From CAVPEW01 sp963703565 (GTDB taxonomy: Bacteria; Actinomycetota; Acidimicrobiia; Acidimicrobiales; VFJN01), in assembly GCA_963703565.1 (NCBI GenBank), contig CAVPEW010000034.1, forward strand, positions 1-64,000: DNA of 64,000 bases. The letters run 5' to 3'. The position numbers and the translations under genes were made by a program. The notes under the pieces are model-generated. The model had not been told where the DNA came from. It did no database searches and saw only the letters and a list, made by a program, of their open reading frames with translations. Below, in pieces: positions 25,700 to 37,960 of this stretch (position 1 is the first letter of the stretch; every line of letters starts with the position of its first letter).

Positions 25700-26480
25700 T
25701 CAGGCGCCTGCTCGCACGATGGCGGCGAAGTCGTCGGCGACGAGGCTGGCCCCGCCCACCAGCGCCCCGTCGATGTCGGGCTGGGCCAGCAGCTCCGCGG
25801 CGTTGGTGGCCTTGACGGATCCGCCGTACTGGATCCGCACCGAGCGCGCGGCGTCCGTGCCGGCCAGCTCGGCGACCGAGGCCCGGATCAGCGCGCACAC
25901 GGCCTGGGCGTCGTCGGCGCTGGCGGTGCGCCCGGTGCCTATGGCCCAGATCGGCTCGTAGGCTACGACGAGGCCGGCGACCGCAGCGGCGTCCAGCCCG
26001 TCGAGGCCGGCGGCCACCTGGGCCCGCACCTTGGCCTCGGTGTCGCCGGCCTCGCGCTCGGCGAGGGACTCGCCGCAGCAAAGGATCGGGGTCATCTCCT
26101 GGGACAGGACGGCGTCCAGCTTGGAGCGCACGACCTCGTCGGTCTCGCCGAAGATCTCACGCCGTTCGGAGTGGCCGACGATCACGTAGCGCACGGCGAG
26201 CTTGGCGAGGAACGCGGGGCTCACCTCGCCGGTGTATGCGCCCTGGAGCTTCCCAGTGGCAGTTCTGCGCGCCCAGTGCGATGGGCACCGGTTCGCGCTC
26301 GGAGATCAGGAACGTCTGCACGGTGCGCAGGTCCGTGAAGGGAGGGTGCACCGACACGTCGACGGTGTCGTAGTCCTCGGGGCGCAGCATGTAGTGCAGC
26401 TTCTGTACGAGCTGGAGCGCCTCGAAGTGGTTGTGGTGCATCTTCCAGTTGCCGCTCACCAACGGCTTGCGTTCGCTCAC
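25700..26480 (-). CDS. tpiA: Triosephosphate isomerase, one-base frameshift
   Basis: Interconverts dihydroxyacetone phosphate and glyceraldehyde 3-phosphate in glycolysis. From GTG 26480, KPLVSGNWKMH carries the catalytic lysine region; after the shift come VIVGHSERRE (catalytic histidine), VVAYEPIWAIGTG (catalytic glutamate) and IQYGGSVK. The two halves are in different frames, meeting at 26247-26253 (plus strand GAGCTTC). Removing one base gives CHWELQGAYTGEVSP and a normal 259-residue enzyme. tpiA is essential for central carbon flow and otherwise perfect, so an assembly error is likelier than decay. The start overlaps the pgk stop by 4 bases. Confidence 0.93.
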
Positions 26481-27607
26481 CCGGCGCCTCCCCGGCTGCG
26501 CAGGGCGGCCAGGCCGGGCAGGTCGCCCGCCTCGAGCAGCTCGAGGCTGGCTCCACCGCCGGTGCTGATGTGGTCGATCCGCCCGGCGAGGCCGAACTGG
26601 GCGACCGCGGCGGCGCTGTCGCCCCCGCCGACCACCGTGAACGCCCGTGAGTCGGCCACGGCCTGGGCGACGCTGCGGGTGCCGGCCGCGAAGCGGGGAT
26701 CCTCGAACACGCCCATGGGCCCGTTCCAGAACACGGTGCGGGCCTCGGCTATCGCGTCGCCGAACTCGGCGGCCGTGCCGGGCCCGATGTCGAGCCCGCG
26801 CCAGCCCTCCGGCAGCGCCGTGCCCGCCTGGCGCACCTCGCCGCCCGCGCCCGGGTCGCCGACGGTCCCGCCCGGCCCCAGCGCGGTGACGTCGCTCGGC
26901 AGCCGGATCGCCGCGCCGGACTCGAGGAGCCGGCGGCAGGCGTCGATCTGGTCGGCCTCGAGGAGCGAATCGCCCACGGGCCGGCCCTGCGCGGCCAGGA
27001 AGGTGAAGCACATCCCGCCGCCGACGAGCAGCTCGTCGGCCACCTCGAGCAGCGCCTCGATCACCTTCAGCTTGTCGGAGACCTTGGAGCCTCCCAGCAC
27101 GGCCACGAAGGGCCGCTTGGGGTTCTCGCGCAGCCCGCCGAGCACCTCCACCTCGCGCGCCAGGAGCCGACCGGCGGCCGAGGGCAGGTGGCGGGGCGGA
27201 CCGACGATGGAGGCGTGGGCGCGGTGAGACGCTCCGAAGGCGTCGTTGACGTAGGCGTCGAAGCCCTCCACCAGGCGAGCCACGAAGGCGGGGTCGTCGG
27301 ACTCCTCACCCGGGTCGAATCGCAGGTTCTCGCCCAGCTCGACCCCCGGGGCCAGCTCGGCGAGGCGGGCCCGCACCGGCGCCACGTCGTAGCGAGGGTC
27401 GGGCGCCCCCTTCGGGCGCCCCAGGTGCGTCACCGCTGTCACGTGCGCGCCGCGCTCGGTGAGCCAGCCGATGGTGGGAAGCGCGGCGCGTATGCGCAGG
27501 TCGTCGGTGATGCGCCCCTCCGACAGCGGCACGTTGAAGTCTGCGCGCAGCAGCACACGGCGACCCTGGACCGGTGGCAGGTCCTCCAGGGTCGGCAACG
27601 GCAGCAC
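26477..27607 (-). CDS. pgk: Phosphoglycerate kinase
   Basis: A 376-residue kinase from GTG 27607 making ATP from 1,3-bisphosphoglycerate. Family landmarks: VLLRADFNVPL, VTHLGRPKG, VNDAFGASHRAHASIVG, FVAVLGGSKVSDKL, VFWNGPMGVFE and GGGDSAAAVAQFG. It starts 11 bases after the gap stop and overlaps tpiA by 4 bases, forming the usual gap-pgk-tpiA unit. Because gap is frameshifted, a long false frame joins the gap N-terminus to pgk; that is not a fusion protein. Confidence 0.95.
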   Translation of the reverse strand: MLPLPTLEDLPPVQGRRVLLRADFNVPLSEGRITDDLRIRAALPTIGWLTERGAHVTAVTHLGRPKGAPDPRYDVAPVRARLAELAPGVELGENLRFDPGEESDDPAFVARLVEGFDAYVNDAFGASHRAHASIVGPPRHLPSAAGRLLAREVEVLGGLRENPKRPFVAVLGGSKVSDKLKVIEALLEVADELLVGGGMCFTFLAAQGRPVGDSLLEADQIDACRRLLESGAAIRLPSDVTALGPGGTVGDPGAGGEVRQAGTALPEGWRGLDIGPGTAAEFGDAIAEARTVFWNGPMGVFEDPRFAAGTRSVAQAVADSRAFTVVGGGDSAAAVAQFGLAGRIDHISTGGGASLELLEAGDLPGLAALRSRGGAG

Positions 27608-27618
27608 GGGCGCCCCGC

Positions 27619-28633
27619 TCAGCGCTGGTTGGCGGCGCCGACCACGGCGGCCAGGTCCACGAGGCGGTTCGAGTACCCCCACTCGTTGTCGTACCAGCCC
27701 AGGACCTTGACCATGTTGCCCATGACCATCGTCAAAGGCGAGTCGAACGTGCACGAGGCGGGCGACCCCACGATGTCGGAGGCTCACGATCGGGTCGACG
27801 CTGTAGTCGAGGACTCGGGCCAGCGGACCCGACGTGGCGGCGGCGCGATAGGCCTCGTTGACCTCCTCGACGGTGACGTCCCGTCCGACCAGGCCGGTGA
27901 AGTCGGTGATCGAGCCGTCGGGGACCGGCACCCGCAGAGCGGTCCCGTCGAGGCGTCCCTTCATCGACTCCATCACCAGGCTGGTGGCGCGGGCTGCGCC
28001 GGTGGAGGCGGGCACGATGTTCACCGCGGACGCCCGGGCCCGGCGGAGGTCCTTGTGGACCAGGTCGAGCAGGTTCTGGTCGTTGGTGTAGGCGTGCACG
28101 GTGGTCATCAGGCCGCGCTCGACCCCGAAGGCGTCGTCGAGGACCTTGATCATCGGGACGAAGCAGTTGGTGGTGCACGAGGCGTTCGACACGACCAGGT
28201 GGGCGTCGGGGTCGAAGGTGTCGTCGTTCACTCCGACCACGAAGGTGGCGTCGGCCCCGGTGGCGGGCGCCGAGATGATCACCCGCGGCGCGCCGGCCTC
28301 GAGGTGGGCGGCTGCCTTGTCGCGGTCGGTGAAGATGCCGGTCGACTCGATGACCACGTCGACCCCCACGTCGCCCCACGGCAGCGCCTTGGGGTCGCGC
28401 TCGGCGAACACCTTCACCCGGTCGCCGCCGATCGAGAAGCCGTCGTCGGTGACCTCCACGGGCACGTCGAGGCGCCCGTGGGTCGAGTCGTAGCGCAGCA
28501 GGTGGGCGTTGATCTCCGGGGAGGTCAAGTCGTTGACCGCCACGAGCTGCACGTCCGCCCCGGCCTTGCGGGCCGCTCGGTAGAAGTTGCGGCCGATGCG
28601 GCCGAAGCCGTTGATGCCGACGCGGATGCTCAT
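27619..28633 (-). CDS. gap: Glyceraldehyde-3-phosphate dehydrogenase, one-base frameshift
   Basis: From ATG 28633, MSIRVGINGFGRIGRNFYRA is the NAD-binding start and VSNASCTTNCFVP contains the catalytic cysteine. The frame shifts at 27779-27785 (GAGCCTC on the coding strand); removing one C gives VDPIVSSDIVGSPASCTFDS and continues through WYDNEWGYSNRLVDL to a TGA at 27619-27621. The corrected length of 337 residues is normal. First gene of gap-pgk-tpiA. Confidence 0.94.
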
Positions 28634-28720
28634 GGCGGGGGCTCCCTGGGTCGTCCAGCCGGTGCTGGCGCCCATCCGAGCAGATCCCCGCCGGTGGTTC
28701 CAGTTCCCCTCGGGCTGGGT

Positions 28721-29585
28721 TCAGACCAGCTGTGCGAGGACCGAGCCCAGCTTGGCGGGGTCGTGCGCCCGCCCGCCTCGGCTCGCGATGTCGGCCTCGA
28801 CCACCTCGCAGCCCGGTGCACCCACGGGCAGGGCACCAAGCTGGGTGACCACGACGTGGGGGTGCACGCCGTGGGCGGCGAGGGCGGCCAGGTGGGCGGT
28901 CACGTCGTAGCCGCGGGTCTCCGCGGACTCGGCGTGCAGGTTGCACACGTAGACGACGCGGGCCTCGGAGTCGGCGAGGTGTCGGCGCAGGTCGCCCACC
29001 ACCGCGGCGGCCAGCACGCTGGTGAACAGCGACCCGGGGCCGAGCACGACCTGGTCGGCGGCCATCACCGCTGCCGAGGCGCGGGGATCGCACACCGTGG
29101 CGCGCGGTTCCACCCAGACCTCCTCGACGCCTTCGGAGAGCGCGACGGCCACCTGGCCCTCCACGCGCCTGCCACCGGCGCGCGCCACCAACACGACGGG
29201 GTCCTCGGCGACGGGAACCACCCGTGCCCGGTCGGCTCGGATGCCGACCAGGGCGGCGAGCTCGTCGACGGCGAGGTGGAACCGGCCGAGCTCCTCGGTG
29301 AGCGCCAGCAGCAACAGGTTTCCCACGGCGTGGCCGTCGAGCTGCACCCGCGTCGAAGCGGCGTTCGAGCAGGCGCGACCACACCAGCGACGGGTCGGCC
29401 AGCGCGGACAGGCACCGGCGCACGTCTCCGGGGGCGGGCACGTCCCACGCGGCGCGCAGGCGCCCGGTGGAGCCGCCGTCGTCGGCGGTGGCGACCACTG
29501 CGGTGAGGTGCGACGCGTAGCCGGCCGTGGCCCTCAGGGTGCAGGCCAGACCGTGCCCGCCGCCCACCGCGACGACCCGGCTCAC
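28721..29585 (-). CDS. yvcK: YvcK/CofD-like gluconeogenesis factor, one-base frameshift
   Basis: YvcK-family proteins bind UDP-sugars and influence growth on gluconeogenic carbon and cell-wall synthesis. The N-terminus RVVAVGGGHGLACTLRA, then VVATADDGGSTGRLR, is the nucleotide-binding site. The frame shifts at 29339-29345 (plus strand GAGCTGC); without one base it reads RFDAGELDGHAVGNLLL, the exact family motif, and continues with VLGPGSLFTSVLAA. It overlaps rapZ by 4 bases. Corrected length is about 287 residues. Confidence 0.9.
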
Positions 29586-30436
29586 CGTTGCAGGTCCCGG
29601 TGGGTGACCGCTACCTGCACGGCGCGCGCACGGAGTCGCTCTGCGACGCTCTCTGCGATCGCCACGCTGCGGTGGCGGCCCCCCGTGCAGCCGAAGGCGA
29701 CCGTCAGATAGGCGCGCCCCTCGTCGCGCAGGGCGGGCACGACGACCGCGAGCAGCTCGTCGACGATCTCGACGAAGGCGGTCGCCTCGGGGCGGGAGAC
29801 CACGTACCGGGCTACCTCGGCGTCGAGCCCGGTCAGGGGCCGGAGCTCTTCGACCCAGTGCGGGTTGGGCAGGAATCGGCAGTCCAGCACCATGTCGACG
29901 TCGACGGGCAGCCCGTGCTTGTAGCCGAACGACGACACCGTCACGTGCAGCTCCGACCCGGTGCCGTCGGTGGCGAACAGCTCACCGACTCGGCGGCGCA
30001 GCTCGTGGACGTTGAGCGTGCTGGTGTCGACCACCACGTCGGCGTCGGCGCGCACCGGTTCGAACAGGAGGCGCTCGCGCTCGATGGCCTCGGTGAGGCT
30101 CCCGCCCGGGCGCACGAGCGGGTGTCGTCGCCGCGTGTGCTCGTAGCGGCGCACGAGGGTGTCGGTCGACGCGTCGAGGAACAGGACCCTCACGGTGGCT
30201 CCCGAGTGGCGCAGCGCGTCCAGGGCGGGCGGGATCTGGTCGAGCTCGGCGCCTGCGCGCAGCACCAGCGCGACCCTCGTCGGGCGCGTGCCGGGCCCGG
30301 CGGCGAGCTCGGCGACCTTGGGGATCAGCTCGGCGGGCAGGTTGTCGATGACGAACCAGCCAAGGTCCTCGAGATCTCCCGCCGCCTCGCTGCGTCCCGC
30401 TCCGGACAATCCGGTGATGACCACGAACTCGTCCAT
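29582..30436 (-). CDS. rapZ: RNase adapter protein RapZ (YvcJ family)
   Basis: A 284-residue P-loop protein (GLSGAGRSEAAGDLEDLG, with R in place of the Walker lysine, common in this family) and the conserved C-terminal domain (SFGYKHGLPVDVDMVLDCRF, YLTVAFGCTGGRHRSVAIAE). In E. coli RapZ delivers the sRNA GlmZ to RNase E; in Gram-positive bacteria the homologue binds nucleotides and its targets are less clear. It overlaps yvcK by 4 bases in the conserved uvrC-rapZ-yvcK order. Confidence 0.93.
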   Translation of the reverse strand: MDEFVVITGLSGAGRSEAAGDLEDLGWFVIDNLPAELIPKVAELAAGPGTRPTRVALVLRAGAELDQIPPALDALRHSGATVRVLFLDASTDTLVRRYEHTRRRHPLVRPGGSLTEAIERERLLFEPVRADADVVVDTSTLNVHELRRRVGELFATDGTGSELHVTVSSFGYKHGLPVDVDMVLDCRFLPNPHWVEELRPLTGLDAEVARYVVSRPEATAFVEIVDELLAVVVPALRDEGRAYLTVAFGCTGGRHRSVAIAESVAERLRARAVQVAVTHRDLQR

Positions 30437-30499
30437 CTACGAGCAGGCTACGGGACCGTCGCGCCCGGCGTGGCGGTCGACTGGCGGGGCGCGGCCGGA

Positions 30500-31249
30500 T
30501 CAGACCCGGTGGCAGCGGAGGTAGAGCAGCCGAGGGATCGTGGCGGCGGCGCGGTACTCCTGGGCGCGTGCGAGGAACCCCGGGGGCGGGGCGGGCTCGG
30601 CGAGGTGGTCGAGGGCCAGACCGGCGCCGAGCAGCGCGTTGACGTAGCGGTGCAGGGGCCGGTGGATGAACGGGATGTGCACCCCGGGTTCGACCTCTTC
30701 GACGGTGCGGTCCTCGACGAGGTACTCGCCGATGCGCCAGTACTGCTCGGGCGGGTCGAGCACCTGGTCGTCGATCCACCCGCTGCCCGGCGTCTGCAGC
30801 AGCGGGTGGTTCAAGAAGAACAGGAGGCGGCCGCCCGTCACGAGCACGCGGGCCACCTCGGCGATGGCGGCGTCGATCTCGACGATGTGCTCGAAGACCA
30901 GGCAGGCCACCACCGCGTCGAAGCTGGCATCGGCGACCGGCAGAGCAGCCGCGGCGGCACGGGCGTAGAGCGCGCCTCCGCCCCGGCGGGCGGCCTCGGC
31001 CACCTGGGCCGCGGTCGGGTCCACGCCGAGGGCGAGCCAGGCGCCGCCGCCGAGCGCGAGTCGGGCGATCTGGCCTTCGCCGGTGCCCACGTCGAGCACC
31101 CGGCGGGCGCCGGCGAGGTCGGCTGCCGCCATGGGCAGGATCTGCTCGACGTACTCGGGATCGGCACCTTGGCTGAAGCCGTCCTGCCACCAGCGCGCGT
31201 GACGCTCCCACAGGTCGCCGGGTTCGGAGTCGCCGGGGTCGGGGCTCAA
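30500..31249 (-). CDS. Class I SAM-dependent methyltransferase
   Basis: Motif I is RRVLDVGTGEGQIARLAL; VVACLVFEHI and EVARVLVTGGRLLFFLNHP are the post-I and motif III regions. The likely start is TTG 31249, overlapping the uvrC stop by 4 bases; 249 residues. The substrate is unknown; the sequence resembles small-molecule or quinone methyltransferases. The uvrC frameshift creates a false frame joining the two genes. Confidence 0.75.
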   Translation of the reverse strand: MSPDPGDSEPGDLWERHARWWQDGFSQGADPEYVEQILPMAAADLAGARRVLDVGTGEGQIARLALGGGAWLALGVDPTAAQVAEAARRGGGALYARAAAAALPVADASFDAVVACLVFEHIVEIDAAIAEVARVLVTGGRLLFFLNHPLLQTPGSGWIDDQVLDPPEQYWRIGEYLVEDRTVEEVEPGVHIPFIHRPLHRYVNALLGAGLALDHLAEPAPPPGFLARAQEYRAAATIPRLLYLRCHRV

Positions 31250-33109
31250 CGGCGGCCGGCTCCGCGCAGCGCGGCGTGGACGTTGTCGGCCACGGCGTCG
31301 GGCAGCCACGACAGCGCTCGCAGGTCTTCGAGGGAGGCTCGCTGCACGGCGCGGACTCCGCCTAGCTCGGCCACGAGGCGCTTCTTGCGCGTCTCGCCGA
31401 GGCCGGTGATGCCGTCGAGCACGCTGGCGGTCATGCGCTTGGCTCGTAGCTGGCGGTGATAGGTGATGGCGAAGCGGTGGGCTTCGTCGCGGATCCGCTG
31501 GAGCAGGTGCAGGGCCTCGGAGCCTCGCGGGAGCACGACCGGGTCGGCCTGACCGGGCAGGTAGACCTCCTCGAAGCGCTTGGCGAGCGAGGCGGCGGGG
31601 ATGTCGGCGAGGTCGAGCGACTCGAGCACCCGGGTCGCGACCGAGAGCTGGCCCTTGCCCCCGTCGACGAGCAGGAGCTGGGGCGGGTAGGCGAAGCGCC
31701 CGGGCCGCTCCCCCACCGGCCGGTCCCGTTCGGCGAGGTAGGCGGTGAGGCGGCGGGTGAGGACCTCCTCCATGGCGGCGAAGTCGTCGTTGCCGGCGAC
31801 GCCTCTGATCTTGAACCGGCGGTACTCCGAGGGTCGCGGCAGCCCGTCCTCGAGCACCACCATCGAACCCACGTAGTCGCTGCCCTGCAGGTGGCTCATG
31901 TCGTAGCACTCGATGCGCAGCGGGGCTTCGGGCAGCCCCAGCTGGTCGCGCAGGTCGTTGAGCGCGCGGGCTCGGCTGTTGTGGTCCGCGGCCCGTCGCA
32001 GCCGGTGCCGGGAGAAGCTCCTCGACGGCGTTGCGGGTGACGGTGGACTGCAGCTCGCGCTTGTCGCCCCGCTTGGGCACCCGCAGGTTGACGGGCCCGC
32101 CCCGCACGGCGACGAGCCAGTCGTGGTACAGCTCCGGGTCGTCTGGCTCGGCGGGCACCAGGACCTGGCGGGGCACCCCGAGGGGGGCGTCGTCGTAGAG
32201 GGCTTCGAGTACGTCGCCCACCAGCTCGCCCGGGGTGAGGTCCTCGACCTTGTCGACGATGAACCCCTTGCGGCCCACTACCCTGCCTCGCCGCACGTAG
32301 AAGACCTGCACGGCGGCCTCGAGCTCGTCGTCGGCGACGCCGATCACGTCGAGGTCCTCGCTGCTGGCGGCCACGATCTGCTGCTTCTCCACCGCCTTGC
32401 GCACGCTGGCCAGCCGGTCGCGCAGGCGGGCCGCCCGCTCGAAGTCGAGCCCACCCGCGGCGGAGCGCATGTCGGCCTCGAGGCGTGCGAGCACCGGTTC
32501 GGTGTCGCCGTCGAGGAACTCGACCAGGTCGCGCACCAGCGCCTCGTAAGTCTCGTGGTCGACCTCGCCCACGCAGGGCCCGGAGCACTTCTCGATGTGG
32601 AACAGCAGGCATGGGCGGCCGAGGCGCTCGTGGCGCACGAACTTGGCGTCCGAGCAGGTGCGCAGCGGGAACGTGCGAAGCAGCAGGTCGAGGGTCTCGC
32701 GGATGGCGTAGGCGTGCCCGTAGGGCCCGAAGTAGCGAACGCCCTTGTGCTTGGCGCCGCGCATCACCGTCGGTCGCGGCCAGTCGTCGGACACGGTCAC
32801 GGCGAGGAACGGGTAGCTCTTGTCGTCACGCAGGCGCACGTTGAAGCGCGGGTCGTGCGCCTTGATCAGGCTGTACTCGAGCATGAGCGCCTCGACCTCG
32901 TTGCGGACCTGGATCCACTCGACGGTCTCGGCGGCGCCGACCATCTGCGCGGTGCGGGGCGCGAGGTTGGCGGGGTTCTGGAAGTAGTTGGACAGGCGCT
33001 GGCGCAGCGAGCGGGCCTTGCCGACGTAGATCACGCGCCCGTCGCGGTCCTTGAACTGGTACGAGCCCGGGGCGTCGGGGATCGTGCCGGAGGGAGGTCG
33101 CTGCACCAC
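31246..33109 (-). CDS. uvrC: Excinuclease ABC subunit C, one-base frameshift
   Basis: UvrC makes both incisions in nucleotide-excision repair. The N-terminal GIY-YIG domain is present (DAPGSYQFKDRDGRVIYVGK), then the UvrB-binding UVR motif (GLDFERAARLRDRLASVRKA), the UvrC/RNase H-like nuclease (MSHLQGSDYVGSMVV, LLLVDGGKGQ) and the C-terminal helix-hairpin-helix (ITGLGETRKKRLVAELGG). The frame shifts at 32014-32020 (GAGCTTC on the coding strand); removing one T gives VEELSRHRLRRAADHNSRA, the family sequence. GTG 33109 is chosen because VVQRPPSGTIPDAPGSY fits family starts; GTG 33130 is an alternative. Confidence 0.93.
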
Positions 33110-33160
33110 GGACCCGAGGATACGGACCACCGCCGGGGCGACGGACCCGTGGGTCGGGGC

Positions 33161-33550
33161 TCAGCGCGCCACGATGGGCACCCCGATCCAGCGCTCCAGG
33201 GCGGCGCGCAGCTCGTCCTCGCGCAGTGGCTTGGTGAGGTAGTCGGTGAGCCCGGCCTCGAGGGCGATCTCCCGGTCGCCGTCCATGGCCCGGGCGCTCA
33301 GCCCGATGACGGGCACGTGGGGATGTCCGTCGGCGAGCTCGTTGGCTCGGATCTCGGCGGTGGCCCGGTAGCCGTCCATGTCGGGCATCATGATGTCCAT
33401 CAGCACCGCGTCGTAGGCGTTGTTGCGGCAGGCCTCGACCGCAGCCAGCCCGCCGTCGACGATGTCGGCCTCGTAGCCGAGCTTGCGCAGGGTGCCGGCG
33501 ACGACGACCTGGTTCAGCTTGTAGTCCTCCACGACCAGGACTCGATGCAT
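33161..33550 (-). CDS. Stand-alone response regulator receiver
   Basis: A 129-residue single CheY-like domain with acidic pocket VVEDYK, phosphoacceptor D52 in VLMDIMMPDMDG, the conserved S in LSARAM and K in YLTKPLRE. It has no output domain. It lies 30 bases downstream of a hybrid histidine kinase on the same strand and is probably its phosphorelay partner. Confidence 0.88.
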   Translation of the reverse strand: MHRVLVVEDYKLNQVVVAGTLRKLGYEADIVDGGLAAVEACRNNAYDAVLMDIMMPDMDGYRATAEIRANELADGHPHVPVIGLSARAMDGDREIALEAGLTDYLTKPLREDELRAALERWIGVPIVAR

Positions 33551-33580
33551 GCTTGGGGTTCCTCTCCGGGTTGAGGGTGG

Positions 33581-35833
<2,253 letters not shown>

Positions 35834-36092
35834 GTCATGGTCTCGGCAGGTCCGGCCACCGGCTGGAGGCCCGATCCGGCTTGTTTCGCGCAATGTGAGC
35901 GATGTGCCCGCTGGTGCCGCCCGGAGCATCTCGGGGGGGGCGTCACCGGCGATCTCGGCGCTACGCTCGACGGTGCCGGCCCGGCTTCCGGCACACATCA
36001 AGGTTCCGGGGACGACATCCCCGCGGGAGAGGCGACCGGGCTGTCCCCGCCGTCCACCAACCGGAGCCCCACCTGTGGAGGGACCCGACAGC
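35834..36092. promoter_or_regulatory. Divergent intergenic region between the hybrid kinase and nadA
   Basis: These 259 bases separate divergent starts and must hold both promoters. A run of eight G lies at about 35933-35940. I could not pick -10/-35 elements with confidence, and no riboswitch or hairpin of note is visible. Frames crossing it look like shadows. Confidence 0.4.
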
Positions 36093-37230
36093 ATGCTCCG
36101 GCTCCAGAGACCCATCGACGACGACTACCTCGCCGCCCCACCCGACGAGCTGAACGAGCGCATCGCTTCCGCCAAGGCCGCGCTGGGCCAGCGCGTCTTC
36201 GTGCTCGGTCACCACTATCGAGCGCGACGAGGTGATCCGCTGGGCCGACGCTCGCGGCGACAGCTACCGCCTGTCGTTGCTGGCCCAGCAGCACTTAGAA
36301 GCCGACTTCATCGTGTTCTGCGGTGTGCACTTCATGGCCGAGTCGGCCGACATCCTCACCGGCGACCACCAGCGGGTGATCCTGCCCGACCTCAACGCCG
36401 GATGCTCGATGGCCGACATGGCCGACATCGACCAGGTCGAGGAGGCGTGGGAGGCCATCGGCGCGGTGACCGACGTGAGCCGCGTGGTGCCGATCACGTA
36501 CATGAACTCCTCGGCGGCGCTGAAGGCGTTCGTGGGCCGCAACGGCGGGGCGGTGTGCACGTCGACCAACGCCCGGGCCGTGCTCGAATGGGCCCTCGGC
36601 CAGGGACGGCGGGCCGGCAAGGAGTCACAGGGAGCCGCGGGTTCCGGCGACAAGGTGTTGTTCTTCCCCGACCAGCACCTCGGGCGCAACACCGGCCTGG
36701 CGATGGGCTACGAGCTCGACGACATGCGGGTGTGGAACCCCCGCTTCGAGCAGGGGGGCCTCGACGACAAGGAGATCAAGGAGTCGACCCTGCTGCTGTG
36801 GAAGGGCCACTGCTCCGTGCACCAGCGCTTCCGGCCCGAGCACGTCGAGGCGTTCCGGGCCGAGCATCCCGGCGGGATCGTCGTCATGCACCCCGAGTGC
36901 AGCTACGAGGTGTGCCAGATGGCCGACGCGGTGGGCTCCACCGACTTCATCATCCGCACCGTGCACGAGGCGCCCACCGGCTCGGTGATCGGCGTCGGCA
37001 CCGAGATCCACCTGGTGAACCGGCTCAACGACGAGACTGCCGACAAGACCGTCGTCTCCCTCGACCCGCTGGTGTGCCCGTGCTCGACGATGTTCCGGAT
37101 CGACGCCGCGCACCTGTGCTGGGTGCTGGAGAACCTGGTCGAGGGCACGGTGGTGAACCAGATCAGCGTCGACCCCGAGACGACCGAGTGGGCACGGGTC
37201 GCGCTGCAGCGGATGCTGGAGATCGTTTGA
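36093..37230 (+). CDS. nadA: Quinolinate synthase A, one-base frameshift
   Basis: NadA condenses iminoaspartate and dihydroxyacetone phosphate to quinolinate for NAD synthesis, using a 4Fe-4S cluster. Cluster cysteines are seen in DLNAGCSMADM, HPECSYEVC and PLVCPCSTM. From ATG 36093 the N-terminus reads to RVFVLGHHY; the rest continues in the next frame from RDEVIRWADARGDSY. The shift is at 36219-36225 (CGAGCGC); removing the C gives GHHYERDEVIRWAD, the family sequence. Corrected length is about 378 residues. nadB and nadC are not adjacent. Confidence 0.92.
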
Positions 37231-37261
37231 ACGCGGTCACCCTCGGCGCAGGAGGCCGGCT

Positions 37262-37960
37262 CTGACCGGCGGCCGTGGAGCGGCGCGCCTCTCGCCACGG
37301 CTCGGCGACCACGGCTACCACCAGCTTCGCCAACTCGCCCGCGCCCTGCGGGCGGAGGCAGCCGCGCTCCCAGCCGACTCGCTGATTCTCGACCTCGGAT
37401 GTGGCGGCAAGCCGTATCGCGGCCTCTTTGCCGGAAGGTACCTGGGCCTGGATCTCACCGTGGAGGGCGGGAGCACACCCGACCTACTGGCGGTCGCGGA
37501 AGCCCTGCCCATCGCTTCGTCGAGCATCGACGTCGTGATGAGCACACAGCAGCTGGAGCACGTCACCGATCCCGGGGAGGTGCTGACGGAGGCCCGGCGG
37601 ATCCTCGTGCCAGGCCGGGGGACACTCCTGCTGTCCACTCACGGCGTCTGGGTCCATCATCCCGACCCGCTCGACCTGTGGCGCTGGACCGAGCAGGGCC
37701 TGGTGCGGCTCATCGAGCAGCACGGGTTCCGGGTGGCGCGGGTCCATCGCCAGGGTGACGTTGTCACCTCGGCGTTCGCGCTCATCGCGGCGCCGTTCGC
37801 TCGGGCCACTCGCCACCGCAATCCGCTCCTGCGACTCCCTGCCAGGGCGCTGGTCGCGTTACTTAACCTCTTCGGCTACGCCGGCGACGCGATCGCTCGC
37901 CGCGTGCTGCCCCGTCACTACGCCAGCATGACCTACCTCGTCGTCGCCACTCCCACGTGA
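37262..37960 (+). CDS. SAM-dependent methyltransferase in the polysaccharide cluster
   Basis: A class I methyltransferase: motif I LILDLGCGGKPYRGLF, then YLGLDL, VVMSTQQLEHVTDPGEVL and EARRILVPGRGTLLLST. The frame is open upstream without ATG or GTG until 37460, which would cut off motif I, so the start must be earlier. CTG 37262, 6 bases after AGGAGG, is my best guess (232 residues). The end overlaps the pyruvyl-transferase start by 4 bases, so the two are coupled. Probably modifies a surface sugar or lipid; the substrate is unknown. Confidence 0.7.
   Translation: MTGGRGAARLSPRLGDHGYHQLRQLARALRAEAAALPADSLILDLGCGGKPYRGLFAGRYLGLDLTVEGGSTPDLLAVAEALPIASSSIDVVMSTQQLEHVTDPGEVLTEARRILVPGRGTLLLSTHGVWVHHPDPLDLWRWTEQGLVRLIEQHGFRVARVHRQGDVVTSAFALIAAPFARATRHRNPLLRLPARALVALLNLFGYAGDAIARRVLPRHYASMTYLVVATPT

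Noticed and set aside
26477..28675. A 732-codon frame that would fuse GAPDH to phosphoglycerate kinase.
   Set aside because: It comes from the one-base shift in gap. The true GAPDH C-terminus is present in the neighbouring frame with its own stop at 27619.
25700..29585. Calling tpiA, gap and yvcK pseudogenes.
   Set aside because: Each is intact apart from one extra base at GAGCTC, and tpiA and gap are needed for central metabolism, so an error in the sequence is more likely than gene loss.
30500..33130. An 876-codon frame fusing the UvrC N-terminus to a methyltransferase.
   Set aside because: The UvrC C-terminal half lies in another frame after 32014 and has its own stop at 31246; the middle of the long frame is arginine-rich nonsense.
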